DNA from: UBA685 sp049890115
GTDB taxonomy: Bacteria > Pseudomonadota > Alphaproteobacteria > Puniceispirillales > Puniceispirillaceae
DNA: 27,979 bases
NCBI GenBank assembly: GCA_049890115.1
Contig: JBMHCC010000038.1
Location: forward strand, 1-27,979
Reading direction: 5' to 3'
Shown: piece after piece, positions 1 through 7,216 of the stretch
Layout of the letters: every line of letters starts with the position of its first letter
Position numbering within the stretch: the first letter of the stretch is position 1
Notes under the pieces: generated by a model
What the model was told of the DNA's origin: nothing
Seen by the model: only the letters and a program-made list of their open reading frames with translations
Databases searched by the model: none
Position numbers and translations under genes: made by a program

Positions 1-983
1 TCGCCGACGATTTCTTCCAAGATATCTTCAAGCGTCACCACACCTTGAAACGCGCCATATTCATCAATGACCAATGCGAAATGTTCACGCCGCGCTCTGA
101 AAGCCTGTAATTGTTCAAACAGATCTGTGGTTTCAGGAACAAAATAAGGATCTTGGGCAATTTCCAGAATGGCAATATCTGATAATGACTGGCGGGCACT
201 GACATCTGTCAAAGCCAGAAGCAATGATTTGACATGCAAAACACCAACAATATTTTCAGGGCTATCTTTGAAAACAGGATGGCGTGTATGAGGCGAGGTC
301 ATCACAAAGCGCAAAATATCTTCGGCTGCATCATCTGCATTAATCATAGAGACAGAGGCGCGATGGGTCATAATCTCATCAACTTGCACATCACCTAGGT
401 CTAGAACTGATGACAACATTGCTTTTGTCTCGCGGCCTTCTGCATCTGAATTCTCGCCATGAAGCTCAATCAGGCCACGCAACTCTTCAGCACGCTCTTC
501 ATCTGATATTTCTGTGCTGCCCATTAATTTGGTTGCAAGCCAGCGCATCGCATTGGCAAAAGGCGTCAATAATAACACAACCAGCCTAACAGGGCGTGCG
601 ATACGCAAGGCAAATCTGTCAGCATGATTAAAGGCATAGGTTTTTGGCAAGACTTCAGCAAAAATAACCAGCAAAATCGTCATAAAAATCGTTGCTAGCA
701 CTAAACCGCTATCACCAAATAATGATAGCGCAAAAGAGGTCGCAACTGCCGAGGCAAGCACATTAACCGCATTATTACCTATCAGAATAGAGCCAATGAG
801 TTTTTCTCTATTAGAGCGCAGCTTTTCAACAATCTTGGCATTTTTATTGCCTTTGCGGCTCATATGGCGCATGCGCGCATCAGATGCCGCTGTTAAGGCT
901 GTCTCGGCACTGGAAAAAAACGCTGACAATAAAATCAGAAAAATAATTGCCAGAATTAATTCAAGCAGATTATCAGTCATCAT
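1..983 (-). CDS. CNNM/CorC-HlyC-type membrane protein with CBS domains (3' end cut by window edge)
   Basis: The reverse strand is open from 983 to the window edge without a stop, so the C-terminus lies outside. The translation begins MMTDNLLELILAIIFLILL, a membrane segment, followed by FFSSAETALTAAS, the hallmark of the CNNM/DUF21 domain. Two or three further hydrophobic stretches follow, including one with FAEVLPKTYAF. The second half is a CBS-pair region with DVQVDEIMTHRASVSMI and the DEYGAFQGVVTLEDILEEIVGD stretch at the edge, both typical of the CorC/HlyC family. The missing part should be the CorC_HlyC C-terminal domain. Family members are linked to Mg/Co efflux or are annotated as haemolysin-like; the substrate cannot be read here. 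Two adjacent in-frame ATGs exist (983 and 980); the second overlaps the aroB stop as ATGA, which suggests translational coupling. It is the last visible gene of the aroK-aroB operon. Confidence 0.93.
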   Translation of the reverse strand, partial: MMTDNLLELILAIIFLILLSAFFSSAETALTAASDARMRHMSRKGNKNAKIVEKLRSNREKLIGSILIGNNAVNVLASAVATSFALSLFGDSGLVLATIFMTILLVIFAEVLPKTYAFNHADRFALRIARPVRLVVLLLTPFANAMRWLATKLMGSTEISDEERAEELRGLIELHGENSDAEGRETKAMLSSVLDLGDVQVDEIMTHRASVSMINADDAAEDILRFVMTSPHTRHPVFKDSPENIVGVLHVKSLLLALTDVSARQSLSDIAILEIAQDPYFVPETTDLFEQLQAFRARREHFALVIDEYGAFQGVVTLEDILEEIVG

Positions 984-2119
984 TCTGTCCCTTGCAGAAA
1001 ACGTATCACATCATCACGCGCAATATTTGGCACAACCTCAGCATCACCAATCTGACTCACCAAAATAAAGGTCAAAATGCCATCTTTGGTTTTTTTATCT
1101 TTCATCATATGTGATGTTAATTGATTTGCTGAGGCATGACCAGCTGGCAGGGTGCTAAGTGAATGAGGCAGGCCTACTGATTGTAAATGCTGTTTCACAC
1201 GCACTGCATCCTGAGATGTCTGGCGTCCCAAAAAGGTCGAAAAATCAAATGCCAGTGCCAAGCCAGCACCAACAGCTTCACCATGAAGCAGACGGCCATC
1301 ATAACCAGCTTCTTTTTCAAAAGCATGGGCAAATGTATGACCAAGATTAAGCAAGGCACGCACACCGCCTTCTGTCTCATCTCGTGCCACAATATCAGCT
1401 TTGGCAAGGCAGCTTGTCATGACAGCATGAGCTAGTGCGTCACCATCACCAGCCAGCACCTTTTGAGCGTTCACTTCAAGCCATTCAAAAAAATCAGCAT
1501 CACCAAGCAAACCATATTTCACAATTTCAGCATAGCCAGCACGCATTTCACGCATCGGCAGGCTTGCCAGCAAGCTCGTATCAGCTAGCACAAGGCGTGG
1601 TTGATAGAAGGCACCGATCAAATTTTTGCCTGCTTTGGCATTAATCCCTGTCTTACCGCCAACTGAGCTATCAACCTGCGCCAATAGGCTGGTTGGTATC
1701 TGAATAAAATCAACGCCTCGTAACAAGCTGGCAGCCGCATAGCCAACCAAATCACCAATCACCCCGCCCCCAAGCGCGATTAGAACCGCTTTGCGATCAA
1801 CTTCTAATGCCAAAAGCTCTTCCATCAAGCTGGCAAATTGTGCAAGCGATTTTGACGCCTCTCCCGCTGGTATTGTCAGCTTATCTATCCGGCGTGTGAT
1901 AGGGCTTAATCTATCACATAACTGGTCTTGATAAAGAGGAGCTGTATTGGTGTCAGAGATGATAATGACATGGCGCTGTGATACGAAATCAGCCAGATAA
2001 TGGTCAGCCTGTGCCAACAGATTTGGGCCAATTAGAATATCATAAGAGCGTTCACCAAGGGCAACAGGAACTGTTTTAACCATCTTCATATCACTCTGAT
2101 TGTTAGAGGTTGCTATCAT
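980..2119 (-). CDS. aroB: 3-dehydroquinate synthase
   Basis: This enzyme converts DAHP to 3-dehydroquinate, the second step of the shikimate pathway, using NAD and a divalent metal in the cytoplasm. The NAD-binding region GGGVIGDLVGYAAA sits at residues 117-130, followed by the substrate/NAD loop DSSVGGKTGIN (150-160). The three expected metal ligands are present: E198 in YAEIVKYGLL, H261 in LGHTFAHAFE and H279 in LLHGEAVGAG. Its 379 residues are close to the usual 360-380. The start is uncertain: M1, M11 and M13 are all possible, and the conserved part begins at about residue 16 (TVPVALGERSYDI), so M11 or M13 may be the real start. It lies 17 bases downstream of aroK, a very common pairing that puts two shikimate-pathway steps in one transcript. 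Confidence 0.97.
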   Translation of the reverse strand: MIATSNNQSDMKMVKTVPVALGERSYDILIGPNLLAQADHYLADFVSQRHVIIISDTNTAPLYQDQLCDRLSPITRRIDKLTIPAGEASKSLAQFASLMEELLALEVDRKAVLIALGGGVIGDLVGYAAASLLRGVDFIQIPTSLLAQVDSSVGGKTGINAKAGKNLIGAFYQPRLVLADTSLLASLPMREMRAGYAEIVKYGLLGDADFFEWLEVNAQKVLAGDGDALAHAVMTSCLAKADIVARDETEGGVRALLNLGHTFAHAFEKEAGYDGRLLHGEAVGAGLALAFDFSTFLGRQTSQDAVRVKQHLQSVGLPHSLSTLPAGHASANQLTSHMMKDKKTKDGILTFILVSQIGDAEVVPNIARDDVIRFLQGTE

Positions 2120-2136
2120 TGCTAATCTTTATCTCA

Positions 2137-2691
2137 TTACGATGCTGTATTTGCCTGATAGGTATCAAGCTGTGTTAAGACCAATTCCAGTGATTGTTTC
2201 TGGCTAAGGCCATCTGTGTCAATCACCATATCTGCCTTTGCGTAATCATCATAGCGTTGTTGATGCAGATTTTGCAAAACTCCCAGTGGGTTATCACCTG
2301 CTAAAAGCGGCCTTGTAGACAAATTATCCATCCGGCTTAGCAATGTTTCAGCTGTGGCACGAAGCCAGATGACAAGCGCTGTGTCTTTGGCGGCTTCTCT
2401 GATTTCGCGCTGACAGAAAGCACCGCCGCCAACTGATAAAATTTGCGGGCCATGTGTCAGTAATTCAGCGATAGTGCGTCGTTCCATTTCACGAAATTTC
2501 GCCTCGCCATAGAGATCAAAAATATCACCAATACGCAGCCCTGATTGATCTTCAATAACCTTGTCAGAATCGCAAAAAGGCAAGCCTGTCGCATTGCTAA
2601 GCAACCTGCCAATCACTGTTTTCCCTGACCCCATTAGCCCAATTAGCATAATTGGTTTATCTGTCATAAAATGGGTTTTATGATCGCTCAT
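2137..2691 (-). CDS. aroK: Shikimate kinase
   Basis: This enzyme phosphorylates shikimate at the 3-hydroxyl with ATP. The Walker A loop GLMGSGKT is at residues 18-25. The shikimate-binding and Mg-binding DSD is at 41-43, FREMERR at 67-72, the conserved GGG at 88-90, and the lid arginine region STRPLL around R127. At 184 residues the length is normal. Translation may begin at M1, which has an AGGA element about ten bases upstream, or at M9. It is the first gene of a minus-strand operon with aroB and the CNNM/CBS protein. Its upstream region, shared divergently with the gene at 2961, carries several dyad elements. Confidence 0.97.
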   Translation of the reverse strand: MSDHKTHFMTDKPIMLIGLMGSGKTVIGRLLSNATGLPFCDSDKVIEDQSGLRIGDIFDLYGEAKFREMERRTIAELLTHGPQILSVGGGAFCQREIREAAKDTALVIWLRATAETLLSRMDNLSTRPLLAGDNPLGVLQNLHQQRYDDYAKADMVIDTDGLSQKQSLELVLTQLDTYQANTAS

Positions 2692-2714
2692 AATCTCGTT
2701 ATCCTAATCACCTA

Positions 2715-2818
2715 ATCTGACTTATCAGATATCATCTTTGCACCTTGTTAAATGCCAATTATGGCATCTGACTTCTATATAGCTCATGGCTGCTTTGGTT
2801 AAAAGATTGAAGTCAGAT
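2715..2818. repeat. Nonamer ATCTGACTT in three copies upstream of aroK
   Basis: ATCTGACTT occurs at 2715-2723 and 2766-2774 on the plus strand and inverted (AAGTCAGAT) at 2810-2818. The last two copies form an inverted pair flanking a TATATA sequence. Three exact nonamers in about 100 bases is well above chance, and the position in a divergent promoter region suggests protein-binding sites. The binding factor is unknown. Confidence 0.5.
2752..2767. promoter_or_regulatory. Inverted repeat ATGCCA-N4-TGGCAT
   Basis: Perfect 6-bp arms (2752-2757 and 2762-2767) separated by ATTA, in the divergent aroK/2961 intergenic region. The same half-site TGGCAT recurs in the palindrome at 2930-2941, so one factor might bind both. 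The second arm overlaps one of the ATCTGACTT nonamers by two bases. Confidence 0.4.
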
Positions 2819-2929
2819 TTAAAAGTTGTCATTCCTGTCAAATTAAGGCCATAATTTGCTAGCAGAAACAGATTAGGCAGCTATCACATCACAGCTATGT
2901 CTCACTCAGGCATAGATGGTAATGTGATA

Positions 2930-2941
2930 ATGGCATGCCAT
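2930..2941. promoter_or_regulatory. Perfect 12-bp palindrome ATGGCATGCCAT
   Basis: A perfect palindrome ending 19 bases before the ATG at 2961. It is preceded at once by one arm of another inverted repeat: TATCACAT at 2882-2889 pairs with ATGTGATA at 2922-2929. It could be an operator, or part of a folded 5' leader of the small gene at 2961. No function is proven. Confidence 0.4.
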
Positions 2942-2960
2942 AATGGGAGAGAGTGCGATT

Positions 2961-3098
2961 ATGAAAAAAACGACAATGGTTGGTCTTATCATTACTGTGA
3001 TGCTTGTAATCGGTGTTGGTTATCTCTCGACTGTCCAAATTCCGGCGCCGGAAAAAACGGTTTCCAAGCTTGTGCCGAATGAACAATTACCACGATAA
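2961..3098 (+). CDS. Small single-pass membrane protein, 45 residues
   Basis: ATG at 2961 opens a 45-codon frame ending in TAA at 3098. The product starts MKKTTMVGLIITVMLVIGVG: a positively charged N-terminus and one hydrophobic segment (about residues 6-22), then a short tail containing VQIPAPEKTVSKLVPNEQL. The layout fits an inner-membrane protein with a short periplasmic tail, or an uncleaved signal anchor. A GGGAGAGAG purine run lies 8-16 bases upstream and can serve as ribosome-binding site. From memory, alphaproteobacteria often have a short protein with an IPAP...V.K.(I/L)PN tail near aroK/xerD, so I regard this as a real conserved gene; this is recall and not checked. It lies 26 bases before the large exported protein and is probably co-transcribed with it. 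Confidence 0.7.
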   Translation: MKKTTMVGLIITVMLVIGVGYLSTVQIPAPEKTVSKLVPNEQLPR

Positions 3099-3124
3099 TG
3101 GTAGGAATAATGTGAGGTTTTGTG

Positions 3125-5161
3125 ATGGGTCTTTGCGTGCGCACAAACGTGGTGACAGCTATTTTGGCAGGTGGTCTTTTTTTTGGCGCCAGCGCCTCAC
3201 TAGCACAACAAACAGATAAGCCGCTTGATCTGACAATCTTATCAACCAGTGAAGAAAATGTCAGTTTTGTCGTTCTTGATGGCAGTGAGGCTTCAGCAAA
3301 GGCAGATAATGCTTCTGAAGAATTGGCAGTCATAAACGCTGATGAGGTTAATCAGATTCTGGATGAAATCGCAGATGACGCGCCGGCCATTGCTAATAAT
3401 GATACAGCAGATGATAATCAGCAAATAGCAGGTGAAACAGCGCCAGATGCGCCAGAAGACGCAGAAAGTCCAGAAGACTCAGAAAATAATGTTCAGCAAG
3501 CTGATGCTGCAAGCCAAACACCAACAATATCAGCCCGCATAGAGCGCCGTGTTATCAAAGATGTTGGCTTGGCTTCTATCGGCATTGATGGCAGTGATGC
3601 TAGCGCACAAGATGATGCGCTTGACAGCCTGTTATGGCGCGGCAGTGATGCCATGCGTGCCATGCAGCTTATTGCAGCTGTGCCTGTGCCTGAATCATCA
3701 GATGCGTTGCGCCGTCTTAGCTATCAGGTGATAGCCCGTCAGGCAGTGCCGCCAGAAGGTGCAGCAGATGATCCAGCTGCTATGTTGGCAGCTAGAATGG
3801 ATTTCCTATCACGCGCAGGCCGCTCTGATGGCTTGGCAGCGATTATCCGCCAACTCCCAGCTAATGATGAATGGCAAGCTTGGATGGAATGGCAAATCTT
3901 TTATGATCTGATGATGCGCGAGGATGAAACAGCCTGTCGGATGGCAGCAGAGCAGGTCAAAACATCTCTTGATGCTTTATGGCAAAAAACCAATCTGGTT
4001 TGTCAGATCCTGACAGGCAATGAAGCAATGGCAGCCTTTTCAACAGATGTGCTAAAAGCATCTGGCTTTGTCGAAGATGATTTATTTTTTGAATTGGTTG
4101 ATGTGCTATTACGCCGACGCAGTGCCTTTGCGGTTGCTGAACAGCCGCTTGATATCATGCATATCATCTTGATGGATGCGGCTCACATGACCATCAGCCA
4201 AAATCATCTTGATAGTCTTGATGATAGTTATCAGATGGCAACATCTGCTTTGCGTTATCTCAGTGATGAGGCACGCCAGCTGCAAGGATTAGGCAAATTA
4301 CGCAAAGGCCTTGTGACAACTGATGAAGCGCGTGCGTTATTCCTAGCATCGATGGGTGAGGTTGATGCCCCCTTACCAGCTTTGAGCCGGCGAATTGAGA
4401 CAGCAGATGATTTATCATCAGTCCAGCTCTATCTGGCGCTTCATAAAGAGGTGGCATCTGATAAGGCACAAGCTGATAGTGCGGCATCTGATAACCAAAG
4501 CGCTGGCGAAAATGGCACGCCAACCATCACTGATATCACAAGCTTGATAAAGCAGTCATATCAGCTTGAGGTTGCATCAGGTGATGGCGCATTATGGTTG
4601 CCTTTTTATGCTGATGTGATGACAGATGCGCTTGGTCATATGGGCATCAAAAACCAGCCAGCTGAGGTGCAAAATCACTATGCGCTCTTGATGGGATTAA
4701 CATCTCAGGATTTGGCTTATCTGCCAACAGATGGCAGTGCCATTATCACTTATGATCATATCAAGGCTGTGCTAGATAAGGCAGCTTTGCCAGCCGATAG
4801 ACAGCAATCAGCAGTGGCATTAGGGCTTGCTGATTTGCTTGATTTACTTGATCCTGTGGAAAATGATGACACAAATTGGCTCGCTATTTATTTTACGACG
4901 CCATTTGATAATCTGCCATCTTATCAGCCTTTGTCACCAGCAGCGATGCGGGCACTTGCTAGCGCATCTGGCAAATCACAAAGTGCTGAGACAGCTTTGC
5001 TTGCGACGCTTATTATTGGTGATAACAGATTGCAGGATATCCACCCGCAAGAGCTAGCGATGATTATCAATGCGCTTCGTGATACAGGGCTTAGCCAAAC
5101 AGCAACGGCATTGCAATCAGAGGCATTACAAGCCCATATGATTGCACGATTGGCCAGATAG
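3125..5161 (+). CDS. Large exported protein of unknown function
   Basis: This 678-residue protein matches no family I recognise. It begins with a clear Sec signal peptide: a short N-region, hydrophobic core TAILAGGLFFGA, and a probable cleavage site after ASLA at residue 27. Residues of about 28-135 are acidic and low in complexity (Asp, Glu, Ala, Ser, Asn), probably disordered. The rest looks mostly helical and alanine/leucine rich, perhaps an alpha-solenoid, but no TPR consensus is evident. Two cysteines, C271 and C293, sit 22 residues apart in a tryptophan-containing segment and could form a periplasmic disulfide. ATG 3125 is preferred over GTG 3122 because of its distance from the GTGAGG element about seven bases upstream. 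It lies between the small membrane protein and xerD, suggesting an envelope role, but this is inference. Confidence 0.85.
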   Translation: MGLCVRTNVVTAILAGGLFFGASASLAQQTDKPLDLTILSTSEENVSFVVLDGSEASAKADNASEELAVINADEVNQILDEIADDAPAIANNDTADDNQQIAGETAPDAPEDAESPEDSENNVQQADAASQTPTISARIERRVIKDVGLASIGIDGSDASAQDDALDSLLWRGSDAMRAMQLIAAVPVPESSDALRRLSYQVIARQAVPPEGAADDPAAMLAARMDFLSRAGRSDGLAAIIRQLPANDEWQAWMEWQIFYDLMMREDETACRMAAEQVKTSLDALWQKTNLVCQILTGNEAMAAFSTDVLKASGFVEDDLFFELVDVLLRRRSAFAVAEQPLDIMHIILMDAAHMTISQNHLDSLDDSYQMATSALRYLSDEARQLQGLGKLRKGLVTTDEARALFLASMGEVDAPLPALSRRIETADDLSSVQLYLALHKEVASDKAQADSAASDNQSAGENGTPTITDITSLIKQSYQLEVASGDGALWLPFYADVMTDALGHMGIKNQPAEVQNHYALLMGLTSQDLAYLPTDGSAIITYDHIKAVLDKAALPADRQQSAVALGLADLLDLLDPVENDDTNWLAIYFTTPFDNLPSYQPLSPAAMRALASASGKSQSAETALLATLIIGDNRLQDIHPQELAMIINALRDTGLSQTATALQSEALQAHMIARLAR

Positions 5162-5173
5162 CAAAAAGTGCAA

Positions 5174-5210
5174 AGACCAAAAAAATCAGGTCTCATCCCT
5201 GTGATAGACC
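5174..5210 (+). other. Three-part element able to form alternative hairpins upstream of xerD
   Basis: AGACC (5174-5178), GGTCT (5189-5193) and AGACC (5206-5210) follow one another. The middle element can pair with either neighbour. The downstream pairing is stronger: GGTCT-c-ATC with GAT-AGACC, loop CCTGT. The ribosome-binding site of xerD begins only a few bases later (AAGGAG, about 5216-5221). No T-run follows, so this is not a simple terminator. It could influence xerD translation, or act as a weak processing or pause site after the upstream gene. Confidence 0.35.
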
Positions 5211-5222
5211 AGATAAAGGAGA

Positions 5223-6155
5223 GTGATTATCCAAGCAAATAGCAGTGCCACTGATGCAATGATAACCAGTTTTTTGCTGGCACTGGCAGCTGAAAAAGGG
5301 GCTGCTTTGTTAACGCAAGATGCTTATCGGCGTGATTTGGAAGGCGCAGATGAAATTTTGCACAGCTTTGGCAGTCAGCTTCTATCAGCGAGCAGTGATG
5401 ATTTGCAAAAACTTGTTATGAGCTGGCATCAATCAGGTCTGAAAGCGGCAACAACCGCAAGAAGGCTGTCTGCTTTGCGGCAATATTATGCATTTTTATC
5501 ACTTGAAAAAATCAGAGATGATAATCCAAGCTTGATGCTTGATAGCCCGAAATTATCACAAAATTTACCTGTCGCTCTTAGTGAGGATGAGGTTGTCGGC
5601 CTTATCAATGCCTGTGCGCACTGTGATGATAAGGAGATGGCATTATGTGCTGAGGCGGCCTTGGAAATGCTCTATTCTACGGGTTTGCGTATTTCAGAAT
5701 GTCTGGCACTCAAAGCCAGTGATTTAGGCCAAAAGGATAATGCGATATCCATCAAAGGCAAAGGTGGTAAAGAGCGCCTTGTTCTGGTTAATGATGTGGC
5801 ACGCAATAAGGTGAAAATCTGGCTTGATTGGCGTGATAAGCATCAGCCGCATTTTCTAGAAGATGTGTTATTTTCCTATAAAGGCAAAGCTCTTGGCAGG
5901 CGGCAATTCACCTTTATTATAAAACAAGTAGCAGCCATTGCTGGTATTGCCCCAAGCCGTGTTAGCGCTCATAAGCTGCGTCATTCATTCGCAACTCACA
6001 TGTTAAATCGAGGTGCTGATTTGCGGTCATTGCAAAATCTGCTTGGTCATGCCGATATTTCAACCACCCAAATCTATACCAAAACACGCTCTGACAGATT
6101 GGCTGGATTGGTTAGTGATATGCATCCCCTTGCCAGTTTAGCCGATGATGAGTAA
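5223..6155 (+). CDS. xerD: Site-specific tyrosine recombinase XerD
   Basis: XerD acts with XerC and FtsK at dif to resolve chromosome dimers before division. The N-terminal SAM-like DNA-binding domain covers about residues 12-100, and the catalytic domain about 115-300. The catalytic set is complete: R156 in STGLRISE, a lysine in KGKGGKERL (178-183), H250 and R253 in HKLRHSFATHM, H276 in LLGHADISTTQIYT and nucleophile Y285. At 310 residues the length is normal. XerD is preferred over XerC because of the neighbourhood near aroK and accA, but the two families are close. The start is awkward: GTG 5223 directly follows the AAGGAGA ribosome-binding site with almost no spacer, and the next ATG in frame (5259) has no obvious site. 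True initiation may differ by a few codons. Confidence 0.92.
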   Translation: MIIQANSSATDAMITSFLLALAAEKGAALLTQDAYRRDLEGADEILHSFGSQLLSASSDDLQKLVMSWHQSGLKAATTARRLSALRQYYAFLSLEKIRDDNPSLMLDSPKLSQNLPVALSEDEVVGLINACAHCDDKEMALCAEAALEMLYSTGLRISECLALKASDLGQKDNAISIKGKGGKERLVLVNDVARNKVKIWLDWRDKHQPHFLEDVLFSYKGKALGRRQFTFIIKQVAAIAGIAPSRVSAHKLRHSFATHMLNRGADLRSLQNLLGHADISTTQIYTKTRSDRLAGLVSDMHPLASLADDE

Positions 6156-6211
6156 TATCATGGTAACGCTTTTACATTCGACAAATTGCAGTTTGAGATA
6201 GGCAGGACGAT

Positions 6212-7165
6212 ATGCGTCATTTTCTGGATTTTGAAAAACCAATCGCAGCTCTTGAAGGCAAGATTCAAGAATTGCGCCATCTGACAGATGAAACAGATAT
6301 CAATATTGCTGAAGAAATCGGTAAATTACAGACACATATCGAAAAAGAGCTGACGCAGACTTATAGCCAGCTTGGTCCATGGGAAAAGGTGCAGGTTGCG
6401 CGTCATCCAGACCGTCCAAAATTATCTCAGATCATTGCTCAGCTGACAGATGAATTTGTCCCTTTGGCAGGTGATCGCAATTTTGCCGAAGATTACGCTA
6501 TCATTGGCGGCTTGGCGAAATTTCGTGGCCGTGATGTTGTGATTATGGGCACTGACAAAGGCGCCAGCACAGAAGAGCGCATTAAACGTAATTTTGGCAT
6601 GGCGCGTCCTGAAGGCTATCGCAAAGCTATCAGATTGATGGGGCTGGCTGATAAATTTGGTCTGCCTGTCATCTCTTTTGTTGATACAGCAGGCGCCTAT
6701 CCTGGCAAAGGAGCAGAAGAGCGCGGCCAAGCTGAAGCGATTGCCAAATCGATTCAGGCAAGCCTTGGTTTATCTGTGCCGATGGTAACAGCCATCATTG
6801 GTGAAGGTGGCTCTGGTGGTGCGATCGCACTGGCAACCGCCAATCGTGTGTTAATGCTAGAGCATGCTGTTTATTCCGTGATTTCACCAGAAGGCTGCGC
6901 CTCTATTTTGTGGCGATCAGCTGATTATGCCAAAAGAGCAGCTGAGGCCTTGCGCTTGACTGCGAATGATATGCTGAAATTAGCTGTGATTGATGAAATC
7001 GTAAAAGAGCCACTTGGCGGTGCGCATCGTGATATCCCTGCTTGCATCACAAATCTAGGTGATGCGATGGAACGCCATCTTGGTGAGTTATCCTCTTTAT
7101 CTGGGCAAGCTATCAAACAAGATAGGCGTGCAAAATATATTGCTATTGGCGATAGAGGCCTTTAG
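6212..7165 (+). CDS. accA: Acetyl-CoA carboxylase carboxyltransferase subunit alpha
   Basis: AccA and AccD form the carboxyltransferase that moves CO2 from biotin-BCCP to acetyl-CoA, the committed step of fatty-acid synthesis. The 317-residue length is typical. The N-terminus MRHFLDFEKPIAALEGKI is characteristic of the family, with a coiled-coil-like stretch at about 10-50. The crotonase-fold core has DTAGAYPGKGAEERGQ at 158-173 and the oxyanion-hole glycine motif GEGGSGGA at 197-204. ATG 6212 has an AGGA element about five bases upstream. It sits 56 bases after xerD on the same strand and is followed by a hairpin terminator, so it is the last gene of its transcript. Confidence 0.97.
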   Translation: MRHFLDFEKPIAALEGKIQELRHLTDETDINIAEEIGKLQTHIEKELTQTYSQLGPWEKVQVARHPDRPKLSQIIAQLTDEFVPLAGDRNFAEDYAIIGGLAKFRGRDVVIMGTDKGASTEERIKRNFGMARPEGYRKAIRLMGLADKFGLPVISFVDTAGAYPGKGAEERGQAEAIAKSIQASLGLSVPMVTAIIGEGGSGGAIALATANRVLMLEHAVYSVISPEGCASILWRSADYAKRAAEALRLTANDMLKLAVIDEIVKEPLGGAHRDIPACITNLGDAMERHLGELSSLSGQAIKQDRRAKYIAIGDRGL

Positions 7166-7169
7166 GCGC

Positions 7170-7198
7170 AATAAAAGGCTAGCGCTATCTTGCTAGCC
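7170..7198 (-). terminator. Intrinsic terminator for the comF-grxC-nitrilase transcript
   Basis: A perfect 7-bp stem GGCTAGC/GCTAGCC (7177-7183 with 7192-7198) has an 8-base loop. Read on the minus strand it is followed by TTTTATT, as expected for intrinsic termination downstream of the nitrilase gene. On the plus strand the T-run is poor (ATTATT), so its action after accA is less certain. Confidence 0.7.
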
Positions 7199-7216
7199 AT
7201 TATTCATCAGCTGATA

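Noticed and set aside
6171..6199. Promoter for accA (TTTACA, 17 bases, TGAGAT)
   Set aside because: The -10 is poor and would overlap the ribosome-binding region only about 12 bases before the start codon.
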